Assembly: GCF_029867415.1 (NCBI RefSeq)
Contig: NC_081185.1
Coordinates: forward strand, 132,949,753-133,013,752
Direction of reading: 5' to 3'
Origin: Vicia villosa
Taxonomy: Eukaryota; Streptophyta; Magnoliopsida; Fabales; Fabaceae
Length of the DNA: 64,000 nucleotides
Shown here: positions 48,269-60,082 of the stretch, one piece after another
Position numbering within the stretch: the first letter of the stretch is position 1
How the letters are laid out: each line of letters starts with the position of its first letter
Translations under genes and position numbers: made by a program
The notes under the pieces: model-generated
Database searches by the model: none
What the model was told of the DNA's origin: nothing
What the model saw: only the letters and a program-made list of their open reading frames with translations

Positions 48269-51200
48269 TGTTGCACCCCAAAATTTGCCCTCTTTCTCCG
48301 TGCTATAAGTTGTGAATGGCGTTTATTTCGTTGTTCAAAAATCAAAAGGAAAATTATAAAGAGTTTCTTATGCATGATGTGTGCGATCGTTAATTCACTG
48401 AGATTCATTGGATTTCATGCCAAGGTGTTCTTATGTGCTTCAATTGCTATCTTCTTCAAGGATTCCTTAAGGCAATATTGTCACGTTGGATTGCAGTCGA
48501 ATGCGAATTATGGCATAAAAAGTGAAACGGCGATCAAAGTTGTTGTTCGTTGCTTTTAATGCAAGTAATTTGGTACATTGATTGAATTATGATCTCGGTG
48601 AAGTGAAGTTCATTCAAGTGAGGTTTTGGGTTTGTTATAATTCAAAGATTGGATTGAGATTTTTTTAAGGTGTGCTGAGATGGAAAATTAATTCGCTTTG
48701 GTTTGATTGGTATGCAATCTACAAGATCAAAAATTCCTTATAATGTTCATTCAAAATGCATTTGGAGAAAAAAGGATTTTGTTCATTGTTATTTCCAAAA
48801 CCAATTCCATACAAAAACCATTACAAAAATTATGCAAATCAAGGTCCATGAACCAAAGCCCAAATTACAATCAAGCATTTCCATTACAAATATTCCAAGT
48901 CCATGTTCAAATATACAATTCATCATGATTCATTACATAAATTACAACAAAGCAGAATTCTGCAAGAGACCATGACACCAAGCTAGCATTCATAAAACCG
49001 AGTCGGTCATTCATTAACAAAGCAGCACCTTACTGCATAAGAAAACGATCCCGAACCAATTCCGCAGCTAAGTTCAATCAAACAGCCACACCTCAAAACC
49101 TGCTTGCACTTCCAATAAAACCAACCTTCACTCTCTCATTCATCTATAATCAACACTCTTCAATTTTATCGCTCTCTCCATTCAATCTCATAACAGAACC
49201 GAATCAATAACAAACTTCACCTCTCTCTCAGAACTCTCTCTCACTCGATCCAGAATCCTTCACACTTCACCTCACAATTCTGAGAACACAATTCTTTTTC
49301 GGGTATCTTCATCATCCTCTACCACAAGAAACCAAAAAAGACTATCATAACAGAAATCAGAAAGGAAGAATGTAACAAACTCTAACAGAAATTCTCTGAA
49401 TTCCCTCTCTCGATTAAATATTCTTCTTCACCATAATCATCGCTCCATAATCATCTTCTTCATTCATCAACATCCATCATTCTTTCCTCTCTGACTCAAA
49501 TCCATCATCCTCGTCACTGTGAACAACAAATTCAGCATCGTCACGCCTTCACAGAAAAACGCAGGAACGAAAAGAAAAAGAATCCGAAAAAGAAGAAAAA
49601 GGAAAATGTAACAACCTGTAACAAACTTGGAACGCTCCTTCAATCTTCTTCACAAACTCAACACCATAACCGAGCCTCTTGATCTCTTCAATCTACACTC
49701 ACGATTCATTCATCACACGTAACAGAAAAAGCGTAATCAATCAGAACCTCATCTTCAACCAACTACAACATCAATCCGTGAATATTCAAGAACGACTCTG
49801 CAACTTCGCATCATCGTCACGTTACAACAACGTTCATCATCATCTTCATCGTTTTCAAACAACATCGCGAGACCTTCAATTTGCTTTCACCTACAACAAC
49901 AACACCGCGGCTGAATCATCAATAACGCAGAGAAGAAAATTGAATCAGAAGAGGAGAAGATGAATTCACGGAAGAAAGAGGGAGTAGATCGAAGAGGAAC
50001 AGACGAACCTTACCTGAGCTCTCGAACAGCATCCGGACTTCGCTTCATCTTCATCAAATTGAAAGAGGCATTAGATTTGTCTCCGGTTGGTATGATAGGA
50101 AGAGAGAACAATCGGAAAGGGCGAGGGTCTGATCGGAGAAGGTGAAGCCGGCGCGCCGTCGCGAGAGGAAAGCGGCGGTGTTCGTTCGCATGAATGAGGA
50201 GAGGGAGTGAGCTTCTGCAGATGAACTCCAAAGGCTACAACACGTAACCCTAAATCTCTTTTACGTGTTAATTGTTTAGCATTAGGATTAATGTTGAATT
50301 GATTTTGGTTTGATATAATTAATTAACCTTTGAATTGAATCAAAATCTGAATAATAATTTGGATCATCATTGGATTATCAATAATACCTTGGCCCAAAAC
50401 GAAATTGCTGATGCTTACCTCCCATTAGAGCCCAACCTCACACTCATTTTTTTTGCCATTTCTGAAAGAGAACAATACAAAAAAAACTGTTTGGGCTTGT
50501 CTCCCTGGGCCCTGCGCCTGTTTACTACCTACACCATGATTTCAACATTAAACCCCCCTGTGTGCATAGTTTATATATTAGATTTAGTTGTTCTAACTAG
50601 TTTGTTTCCTATTTCTTTTAGATAATAAAAATGTATGTAAATAATGATATTTTTGTTAGATTTTGACATGATAATAGAATATAGAATCATTGAGTTTTGC
50701 TAATTTTTTGGTTGATAAAAAAATAATAAAAACATGTATTCTTTTCTAGTTAGAATCAGATGTTTGTTTTCTATATTTGTTCTAAGTGATAAAAAATACT
50801 TTTTCCTTGTTAGAATTAGATGTTTTGTAGATAGTTTTGTTCTATTCCTTTTAGATGAAAATATCTTAAAAACATGTTTTCCTTGTTAGAATTTAATTGC
50901 TTTGTTATATAGTTTTGTTCTTATTCTTAGATAAAAATGCCATAAAAAACAATTTAATCTTGTTAGATTTTTGTTTAGGATTTACTTAGAATTTAATTTC
51001 TATTATGGTCGGTGCATGCTTCCTTGTTATTACTGATGCGTTTGCTGAGATGTGCGAGGTACTTCGAGAGAGCCTTCGATTGAGATTCGACTTGCTTCGT
51101 GTTCCACTTTATTTGTGGGACACGAATTCGCTTCCGGTGCGATTGATATGCGTCGTGTTCCACTTTATTTGTGGGACACGAACTTATTCCCGATACGATT

Positions 51201-52630
51201 CATCTGATCTCTCATTCATTGAGATGTATATCTCTGTATTGTCTGGCTTGTGTTCTCTTGCAGGTTGCTCGTGTGGTTATGCTCGACGCATGCCACATGT
51301 TGCTTGTAACTTTGCTTGATGATGGCTTTCACGACGACGCTTTCTGACTCGTTGTGCTTGATGATGGCTTACGCGAAGTATTCTGGATTTCTCTGCTTGC
51401 GCTTGCTAGCTCATTGCGGATTTGCTATCCGTTCGGTATTGTCTCCTGGTCCCTTTTACCGCTTTCTGCATCATCCTTTAACATGAGAAGTAGGACCTAG
51501 ACATTCATCTGGCCAAGCCCTCGAAAGAGGCTCTATTTTTGTTGGTGTGTTTATATTTGTGCTTTGCGGCAGGGAGTCACGGTGTAATAAGTCCTATATG
51601 GCACTCCGTTAAGTCCTCATGGAAGGCATGCGGAAAGGGTTAGCAATCAACCCCCGCCTAGTCTCATCGAGTCTGTTCAGTAAGCGCACGCTACGCGTTG
51701 CTCGCTTCTGAACCTGCACAAGATCTTGTTATCGAGTATGTCAGGAAAATGGTTCATGCAATCGGACCCCCGCCTTTCTTATAGCTCGCGTTGCTCGACG
51801 TTGATGCTCGGTGTACGCATGCACCGTTTTCCTTTACGATCCGTGACGGCTTGGTTGCTGAGAGGGGTCCGCCCTCTTGTCTATGGCCCGATCATTTTCA
51901 CGAGGTCTAATGCTTGGTTGACTTGGGTTGAGCTGCTCCCCTTGGCTATGGCGGGACCGCTTTTCTACCATTCGGTCAGTACCGTTGGTTTGTTTGCTTT
52001 ACGAGCGGATGCTCGTTTGTGTGCTCATTGTGTGCTTTCGCCTTTTCCCTCGTAGGTTGTTAGTTTAGTTTAGACTTGTACCCTTTGTATGATAACATTA
52101 GGTAGCAAGCTTTCCCCCTTAGCTTAGGTTTTCCTCATGCATTGTTTAAAACACAAACCACACTCTTTGATTTTCTTTTCTTAAGAACTTGTTATTTCCT
52201 TTCCATTCCCAGGCATAAGTCTCCAAAGGTTGAGCAGCGGAGTGTGAATGTAACTCGTTCACTTAAAAAACACAAAACAAACAGAAATTAGTTAGCCGAG
52301 CTACGGTAGCTCTGATTCTGCAAAACAGATACGTAGGCAGCGGGGTAGGGCCCGTGCGAGCACAATCCTTTCTTTTCCCTACATTCTGCATTCATTTTAG
52401 TCCAGATTAGCGTAGATTTGTTACACACCCATAGGTTTAGACATAAGCGTGGATACCATCGAGTACGATGGGCGCGTGGGGTGCTAACACCTTCCCCTCG
52501 CGTAACCGACTCCCTTACCCTTTTTCTCTGGTCGTGAGACCGTTGTTTTGTTTTGTGGTTTGCTGGCATTCCCTTCCTTTTCAGGATAAATATGTTAGTG
52601 GCGACTTTGTTAATTTTCGCGGTAGCGACA
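48269..52630 (+). repeat. Complete 3' LTR of the Ogre-like element
   Basis: Runs from TGTTGCACCCCAAAATTTGC to GCGGTAGCGACA. The first 2 kb duplicate the 5' copy. The remainder includes degenerate TTGTTAGAATTAGATG-type repeats (50600-50960), a hairpin pair near 51.1 kb and a G/C-richer U5-like end with GGGTGCTAACACCTTCCCCT. Length (4.36 kb) suits the Ogre/Tat group. Confidence 0.9.
51098..51180 (+). repeat. Two copies of a 27-nt hairpin sequence in the LTR
   Basis: CGTGTTCCAC, a short AT loop and GTGGGACACG form a perfect 10-bp stem; the whole palindrome is present at 51098-51124 and again at 51154-51180. They lie in the distal half of the LTR and could be structural RNA elements or protein sites. 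Confidence 0.75.
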
Positions 52631-52799
52631 ACAACTACTTAATCTCTGCTTTTTTTTCTTCTTCCAAGACTTCAAAGACCTAGTGGACACTCCAAGTTTA
52701 GACTCGTGAGTACTTGTTGTTTTTTCAGGTTATGGTAATGTAATTGGTTGGTCACTTGATCCTGGGCCTATAATTGGCTTCTTAAACCAGCTCAACTTT

Positions 52800-55188
52800 A
52801 CTTTTTCACTCCACCTCATTGATGCAGGGACTGGTAACTTTGCTTTCCTTTTTTTTGGCTTGTGGATGACTTGTGTCTACAACACAAGATTCAATCTGAC
52901 TTTGCACCATATCAGGAATGTTTTGAGTTGTCTCCACAGTTGGTACGGTAGATGTTGGTTGAGACTCTACAGCAGTTGGATTGTCACTTGGCTCCACAGT
53001 TAGCATGACAAATGTTGGTTGAGAATCTCCGACTTATGGTTTTTTCTCTGCTTTAACATTTCTCTACACAGTCAAAATACAATCTCAATTAGCCAAAGTC
53101 CAAATTCAGGTAACATGCATGCATATCAATAAATAAACACAACACATAATACCTTTCTTTTTAGTGAAGTAGGGTCCTGTGCCCAAGCTCTTACATATCG
53201 ATGCATAATGGCCAAACGTATCACATTTGGTGTACTTATAGGCAACCCCAGGTATTCTCTTCCTTGCACCTTCCTCACCACTTTCTCGTATCCTTACCTT
53301 TCTTGGTCTACCAGGTCCTTGTTTGTATGATGGGGGTTGTAACTCATCCACTTGGACATCTGGCCACATATACTACCCATTGATAGGTGACACAGAGTAG
53401 CCATAACAAACTGTATACTTTTCTCTTTTGTAGCACTCATCAACAAAGTCATTAGGTATTTGTTTCCTGTAACTTGAAGCAGCTACATCACGCCTACAAG
53501 GAATTCCTACCAACTCCCAAAAGTTACAACTACATGATCTTTTTTCTATATCAACAATAAATTCTTGCGTGTTGAAACTATGTGTAACCTGGAATTTCTC
53601 ATCCGTAGACCAAGTTGGCAGCCAATTTATTATCCAACCTCTATGTTAAACATTTCCTCAAACAGGATAACTAGTCCATGAAACAAAAAGTAAAGCACTA
53701 GTAAATAAAGTACCAATAAGTAAAACACCAATAAGCAAAACACCAATAGGCAATACCTTTTATTTATCAGAGATAAACACATATCTTCTCTCTTGTCCAA
53801 TATCTTCCATCAAGAATTGGATGAACCATCTCCAACTCTCCTTTGTTTTAGTTTTAACCACACCAAATGCTAAAGAGAAGTATTGATCATTGGGATCCCT
53901 TCCCACTACAATTAGTAGTTGCCCACCATACTAGGTTTTCAGGTGACATCCATCAACCCCTACAAATGGCCAAATCCATTTATAAAACCTTTCTTACAAC
54001 TATCAAAACAAAAATAAAATGAGCCAAACCTTGGTTGGATGGATGGACTTGGTCTTGCCATATTTATATTCACAGTGTTACCACTATTAACCATTCTTAA
54101 TTCAGTTGCATACATCCACATAGAAGCATATTGCTTATCAGCATCACCTTCAATTATCTTCTTTACCATCAATTTAGCCTTTCATACTCTTGCAACAATA
54201 ATACCTACAGAAAAATTATGCCTAATGTCTTGCATGATATCCTAAATAATGACTGTTTCACATGTTTGCATTCTCTTGACCACAGGCTTAGCCACCCACT
54301 TTGAGTTTGCAGATATGTTGTTTAAAACCCTAGCACAAGTGTGGGTATCTACTAGTGTTTTTATAGCAAAAGTGTGATTGTGGCCCACTTTAGAACATAA
54401 CACTAAAAACCCACATTTAGCCTTGCACTTTACCTTTACCCTATAATTCTCATTTTTCATAAATGTAATTTCCCTTCCATTTAGATCCAACCACTCACTT
54501 ATTGCCTCCCTAAAGTCAACAAGAGAATTAAATTTCATGCCTCACTTAAATTTATAATCCTTGTTGAGGTGCTCTTTTCTATACTTCTCACACTTGGGCC
54601 TTTTCTCATCACAAGAATCATATGGATCTGAAGAGTCCAGTTCATCACTATAATAAGCATCTTCATCACCTTTCTTACTGGGCGTACCCAAAAGTCCAAC
54701 AACTACCCCCCTCTTTTCTTATTGACAATGTTACATTAATGCCCTCAAATCCATCTAAAAGAGTAGTAGTTATGTCATCTTCACTATCATCAAATCATTC
54801 AACCACCTCTTCTGCTAAGTCTTCCACATCAATCACCCGATTCACACAATTAGGTTCGCTTACTCCAAGTTTTATGTTTTCAACATCATGTTCCACAAAG
54901 ATATCTGCATCAATACCCGTTGCACAAAAATATGATGCAAAATCGTATGCATCATCATCATCTTTTCTTATCTGAATAAAACCCTCCTCAATTTCCAAAA
55001 CTTTAGTCCATAACCTGTAACACCCTTCCTTATACCCCCACCTATTCACCAACTTATCAACACTCTCCATTGTCTAGTTCTCAATGTGTAACCCAGACAC
55101 AGTCGAATCACCCCTGTAGATTATCTCGTTTTGGTTTAACATTATAAATTTATCCCCATGGTGAAAAGTAACGTTAAAGTGTTGCATT
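52800..55188 (-). pseudogene. MuDR/MURA-type transposase, multiply broken
   Basis: From the ATG at 55188 the minus strand reads a PB1-like N-terminus (FNVTFHHGDKFIM), stop at 55075, then an acidic segment. The MuDR DNA-binding domain lies at 54538-54242 (YRVKVKCKAKCGFLVLCSKV). The start of the DDE transposase follows near 53950 (FVGVDGCHLKT, GRDPNDQYFSLAFGVV, ESWRWFIQFLMEDIG). The central catalytic part after about 53770 is missing. A SWIM zinc finger is present at about 53510 (CSCNFWELVGIPC) but its histidine is replaced by Arg. A CCHC-like knuckle (CDTFGHYASIC, about 53200) ends the protein. Stops at 55075, about 54795 and elsewhere confirm decay. The protein would bind MULE termini and excise them. 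Confidence 0.85.
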
Positions 55189-55274
55189 TCCTGTGTATAA
55201 AGTTTCAGATAAAAAGTAAAACCTAAAAATAGAAACCAAGGAGGACGAAGAAAATGAAGGTAACATATGACTTC

Positions 55275-55513
55275 CAGGGCCGTCTCAAACAATTTGGAGG
55301 CCCTGTTCTAATTTTAAAAATGGCCCTTTAATAAAAAAAATATAAATAAAAGTATTATCTATTTAAATTATGAAAAAAAAGTTTTTATGAATTATATATA
55401 TATATATGAAAGACTTAATATTACACGAATATATAACTTATAGTAAATTAACAATGAAAAAACACTAAAACTTGTACAAATAATAATAATAATATTAATA
55501 ATAATAATAATAA

Positions 55514-55570
<57 letters not shown>

Positions 55571-55953
55571 GTAAAATTTGTACAACTAATTAAAAAATTA
55601 AAAAACTGATGAACCTGGCAATTTAGAAAGTAGCTTTAATCATTCTATGTTATATATGTGAAGATTTTTTAAGGCTTTCTTTCACTTCACAAAATGACAA
55701 ATATCGTGACCACACGTACGTACGATGCATAGCCTAACAGACAACAACATATTATATTATTCTATATAAAACGAATGCTTGCAGTGTATTTTATGGACTG
55801 GGCTTGACCTACTATTTCTTTTTAAAATTATTAATTGATTGGGCTGGATCTACTCACTTAACATAAAATAAAAATTTGAGGCCCTGGATTTTTTGAGGCC
55901 CTGTGCAGTAGGCCAGACTGCACAGGCCCAAATCTAGCCCAAATCCGGCCCTG
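55275..55953. mobile_element. hAT-type element with perfect 8-bp target duplication
   Basis: ATGACTTC flanks both sides (55267-55274 and 55954-55961). Termini CAGGGCCGTCTC and its partial complement AAATCCGGCCCTG are inverted; subterminal GAGGCCCTG words recur. The core is AT-rich with a long trinucleotide run. It sits about 80 bp upstream of the MURA start codon, probably in its 5' leader or promoter. Confidence 0.92.
55478..55567. repeat. (AAT)n microsatellite inside the hAT element
   Basis: About 90 bases of nearly uninterrupted AAT units with two or three interruptions. Confidence 0.9.
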
Positions 55954-56539
55954 ATGACTTCCCTCAGACATCCTATGTTTCAATGTCTTCGAGCTCGTTC
56001 TCGTTCACCACCAGCATTGTATCCGTTGTCATTCCGTGAGCATATGTTACATGAGCAGCGTTATTCCCTCCGTCCCAATGTTCTTCTGCTTCACAGTCCA
56101 ATTTGAAACCGGGAAAACTAACCCTAATTTTTACAATAGGGATAAATAAAATAAATTACACTAAAAGCACAAGTGGAGTGAAATTAATTAAACAAAATGC
56201 CATGTGTTCCACTCTATTACACGTAGGCTTAATATTTGTTTAATCATTAGTTTTGCTTGAATTCACCTATGCAAATCACATTAAAAACATGTATTTATTT
56301 CAAAGTATTTTTTTCAAAAGAAAAACATATATAATAATTTTGTAAATAAAAAGGTATACACACATCTTCATACACGAATATGATTTTAAAAGTAGTTATA
56401 ATTAAAATCAAATATAAATAATATTTTGTTTATTAGAACTAATTGATAATAAAAGTTCTTTACGGTGACAACATATATCAATCAAACAAATTTAAGATAA
56501 AAAAATACATCACTTATTTGTGAACTTCTTTAGTTTTAA

Positions 56540-56625
56540 TATTACCAATATTAGTCATAGGAATTATATTACTAGTATTAGTCATAGGAATTATATTACT
56601 AGTATTACTCATACGAGTTATATTG
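56540..56625. repeat. 27-bp tandem repeat, three units
   Basis: ATTAGTCATAGGAATTATAT plus TACTAGT is repeated three times, the last unit diverged (ATTACTCATACGAGTTATAT). Confidence 0.85.
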
Positions 56626-57367
56626 ATAATAGGTAAAAAATAATATTTTATTCTATTTTAATTTTAAAGGGTTTTTTTTTTAAATGTTTCATTCTCGTTT
56701 ATTATAATAAAATACAATTTTTTATTTTCATATAAACTATGTCTAATTTCGTCAAATCAAACTAGTAACCATCTACAAACATTCAATTATAGAAGATATT
56801 TTGAAAATGTGATATTATTTATTTTAAAAAATTTAAATTTAAATTATTAAACTATTAAACAAAAGAAATAATATACTCTATGTGAAAAAATTTCAAAAAG
56901 CTAAATGAATAAATAAATGTTATGATTCAGATGTTTTCAATTGAGACATGATGAAGTATACATTAAAGGATAACCATACCAGCAGGGAATCAAGTTAGCC
57001 ATGCCATTAGTCACGCCAGATTCTTTCGTTAATGTTTATTTTTCTTCTTCTTTTTAAGTAAAATTTAGAATGAGGGGATGTTACTACAATCCAAGTTAAA
57101 GAAGTTCTTAAAATTTTAAAAGTTGAATATAAAATGAAAAAATTGTTTTACACCTACTTTTACTAAAAAGAATTAAATATTATCTTATTTTGAACTTTCC
57201 ATAAAATTACTTAGCAAATTATGTAAGGTGGTGCTGCTCTGTTGTCTTTTTTTATTTGCTTTCATTTCTTTTTCTAAATTTTTTTTCATTTCAAATAATT
57301 AATTTTTATTTTATTAAAATTGAATTAAATGAAATAACGACCATGCACATGGCTCAGAAAATCCAAT

Positions 57368-57373
57368 CACGTG
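57368..57373. promoter_or_regulatory. G-box upstream of PIF1-B
   Basis: CACGTG within ATCACGTGAC, about 120 bp before the PIF1-B start codon. This is a canonical bHLH/bZIP site in proximal-promoter position. No G-box is seen in the corresponding 400 bp of copy A. Confidence 0.45.
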
Positions 57374-57905
57374 ACTGGTGTACCCTAAAACCATCTTGTT
57401 CTCATTATATTATGCAACTTCAAAACCCAACTTCACTGTAAAATTTCTACAATAACTCACTCCTCATTCTGAACTGAACTTTCTTTCGCAAATGGATCCT
57501 AGGAAACCCTTCATGTAACTTCTCACTTCATTTTTTTTTCTCTGCATTATATTATTTATTATTATTATTATTATTATTATTTTAAAATATTTAACTGACC
57601 AAAGAGTTATGAAAATTGAAGCAGTGCAGGTGATGATATCATGGAGCTGCAATGGCAAAACGGTCGAGTTGTCACACAGAATCAAAACCACCGTAATGTC
57701 AACCAACCACAGCCGGTGAGAAACTCCGACGACTCCACTCGCGGCGGAAGTACTTCATTGCCGAGGGAGAATCAATATCTCTTCATGCATGAAGGAGAAA
57801 TGGCTTCGGTGCAGCATTATGCTAACGCTACCATGCAAGGTCCACCAATGAGGTCTGAGCCGGTGCCTCCGAACTTCGCATTCTTTGCTAGGCAAGGCGT
57901 TAGAG

Positions 57906-58005
57906 CTGAACCAGAACCCGCTGAACCAGAACCAGCTGAACCAGAACCAGCTGAATCGGAATCGGAACCAGCTGAATCGGAGTCGGAACCAGCTGAATCT
58001 GAACC
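57906..58005 (+). repeat. Coding minisatellite in exon 2 of PIF1-B
   Basis: Units of GCTGAACCAGAACC (15 bp periodic) and GCTGAATCGGAATCGGAACC (21 bp periodic) encode AEPEP three times and AESESEP twice plus partial units. Copy A has only RAEPEP at this place. All units keep frame. Confidence 0.85.
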
Positions 58006-58667
58006 GTTAACTGATACAGAATCATTAGTAGATTCTTCTGATTCATCATCTGTGATGCCAATGGCGGTATCCGAAACAGAGGGAGAAGAAAGCTGCTTGA
58101 CGGCACCTTCGACAATGTCTGAAGAAACTGATGGTTGGAGTGATTGGAGTAGCGATGAGGAACAACCCGTTCGGAGGGGAAGTGACGCGGAGGAATGGAA
58201 CCATCAAAGGAAGGTGAGTGAGTTAACTCAGCACTGTTTAGGTTATTTTTACTCTGTGACATCATTTTCAGTATTTCCAGTTGCAAATACCTCTGAGCTG
58301 TCATCGTAATGCAAAACGGACCCGACAAAAAAGTTTTGACAAGTATATTGATACAGTTAGTATTGTTTTTTATATTAAAAAAATATCGTAATTAATTCAC
58401 AGTGTCGATGATTGCAATTTAGTGTTGCAATACACCCATAGATCGAAATCGTAAAAGTCTTTAATAAATGTTATGTTACGTTACGTCTTATTATTACGAA
58501 ATTTTTAGAACGCCACCCGTTTTTAAAACACTGTTCACATAAAGTTAAATTGTAATGGTATTCAGCATTCACCTAACAAGCCATACATCTTGTTGCCGCA
58601 TGATATTGCTACGCCGCGTGTACGGTAAAATTTAATATGCTTTTTCACGGACGTATGGTAGGACATG

Positions 58668-58978
58668 CATAATACTCCCTCTGTTCGAAAATTGTTTAAA
58701 TTTTTTGCATACATATTAACAAAGGTTTTGATAATTGTGCCACCAATTGCCTTTACCATATCATTATTAAAGTTGAATAGTTCTTTATTAAAAAATTGTT
58801 TAAATTTTTGCATACATATTAACAAAATTATAGTTGTGCCACCAATTGCCTTTACCATATCATATCATTTTTAAAGTTGAATAATACTCCTCTATTAAAA
58901 AATTGTTTAAATTTTTGCATACATATTAACAAAATGATGATTATGCCACCAATTGCCTTTACCATATTATTTTGTAGT
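58668..58978. repeat. Three tandem units of 105-120 bp in intron 2 of PIF1-B
   Basis: AAATTGTTTAAATTTTTTGC, CATACATATTAACAAA and TGTGCCACCAATTGCCTTTA occur in order three times. Copy A has one related unit (about 21978-22045), so the triplication is specific to B. Confidence 0.88.
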
Positions 58979-59540
58979 TTCTTTTTAATAAGCAATTTTA
59001 TAAGATATCGCATTAGGGGTGCAACCCTTACAACAAAAACTTTACAGAGAGTTGAAACAGTTTAGAGATAATTTATACCAATCATAAAAGAGATCCTAGA
59101 AATAGGATCACTACCACCTAACCATCTCCAAGAGAAGAACAAAATGTTGGAGATTAGCGTTTCGAAGCTTAAAGAAGCGTTCTCAAAGATAATAGCATTT
59201 CTCATCAACCAAATGCACCAAATTAAAGCTAATCAAATAGAATTTAATTTAATTCTAATATTGTGTTTCTTCACCTTTTCACCTTTTCTTGAATGCAACC
59301 GAAGCTTTTGAACTCGTCCAAGTTAAACTCTTTTGAATAATACTCTTTTTATTTTTTTTAGAGGAATAATACTCCTTTCTATTAAAAAATGGTTTAAAAA
59401 TTTTTTTGCGCATATATTTTAACAAATTGAATTCAATTCAAGTGTAATTTTTTTTCACATTTAATCTTGAATATTTAACATTTAAATCTAGAATATAAAA
59501 GAAAAAAAACTCATACACTAATAGCTTAAGATTTTTGGTG

Positions 59541-60028
59541 AATCACCTATAAAACTTAAGAAAACAGCTTACCACCAAAAATACCAAAATTTTGACACGT
59601 ATGTTATAGTTTTTGTAGGTAATTATTTTATTTTATTTTATTTGATTATAGAATTGAATTAACTTTATTTATATATTTAAAAAATATTTTTTCGTTATTA
59701 AATAGGTCATTTAATTATATATTTAATTGTCTTATTTTTAATTTATCTTTAATGCTGAGACAAATATTTTTCATTAATTAATTAATTAAATTTTAAAAAA
59801 ATTATATAAAAAAATTATTATAAAAACAAATACAAGATAAATGTCAAATTAAAATCACCTATAAAACTTAAGAAAACAGCTTACCACCAAAAAACCAAAA
59901 TTAACCTTTATATATTTGACACGTATGTTATAATTTTTTTAGATAATTATTTTATTTGATTTGATTATATAATTTAATTAACTTTATTTATATATTTAAA
60001 ATATCTTTTTCTATATTAAATAGGTCAC

Positions 60029-60082
<54 letters not shown>

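Larger units (their letters stand above)
44699..52630 (+). mobile_element. Young Ogre/Tat-like LTR element, internal deletion derivative
   Basis: ACAAC at 44694-44698 and 52631-52635 is a perfect 5-bp target duplication. The element starts TGTTGCACCCC and ends GGTAGCGACA (TG...CA). Only the first 1983 bp of the 5' LTR remain. They are joined to the 3' untranslated part of the body (46682-48268), which holds tandem repeats and the polypurine tract, then a complete 3' LTR of 4362 bp. Primer site, gag, pol and the rest of the 5' LTR are gone. The two LTR copies differ at only about ten sites over nearly 2 kb by eye, so the insertion is recent. Confidence 0.88.
55962..57491. other. Flank between MURA and PIF1-B; AT-rich with one G-box
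   Basis: The first 200 bases are the probable 5' end of the MULE. The remainder is AT-rich and serves as upstream sequence of PIF1-B. It does not resemble the region upstream of PIF1-A except for a short stretch near the start codon. No other gene is seen. Confidence 0.5.

Noticed and set aside
50335..52055. Several 95-110 codon frames in the Ogre-like LTR
   Set aside because: They lie wholly within the 3' LTR, show no domains and have stops in flanking parts.
57900..58328. 142-codon minus-strand frame within PIF1-B exon 2
   Set aside because: Antisense shadow of the AEPEP repeat, read as IQLVP; the sense strand carries the APB and PIF1 motifs.
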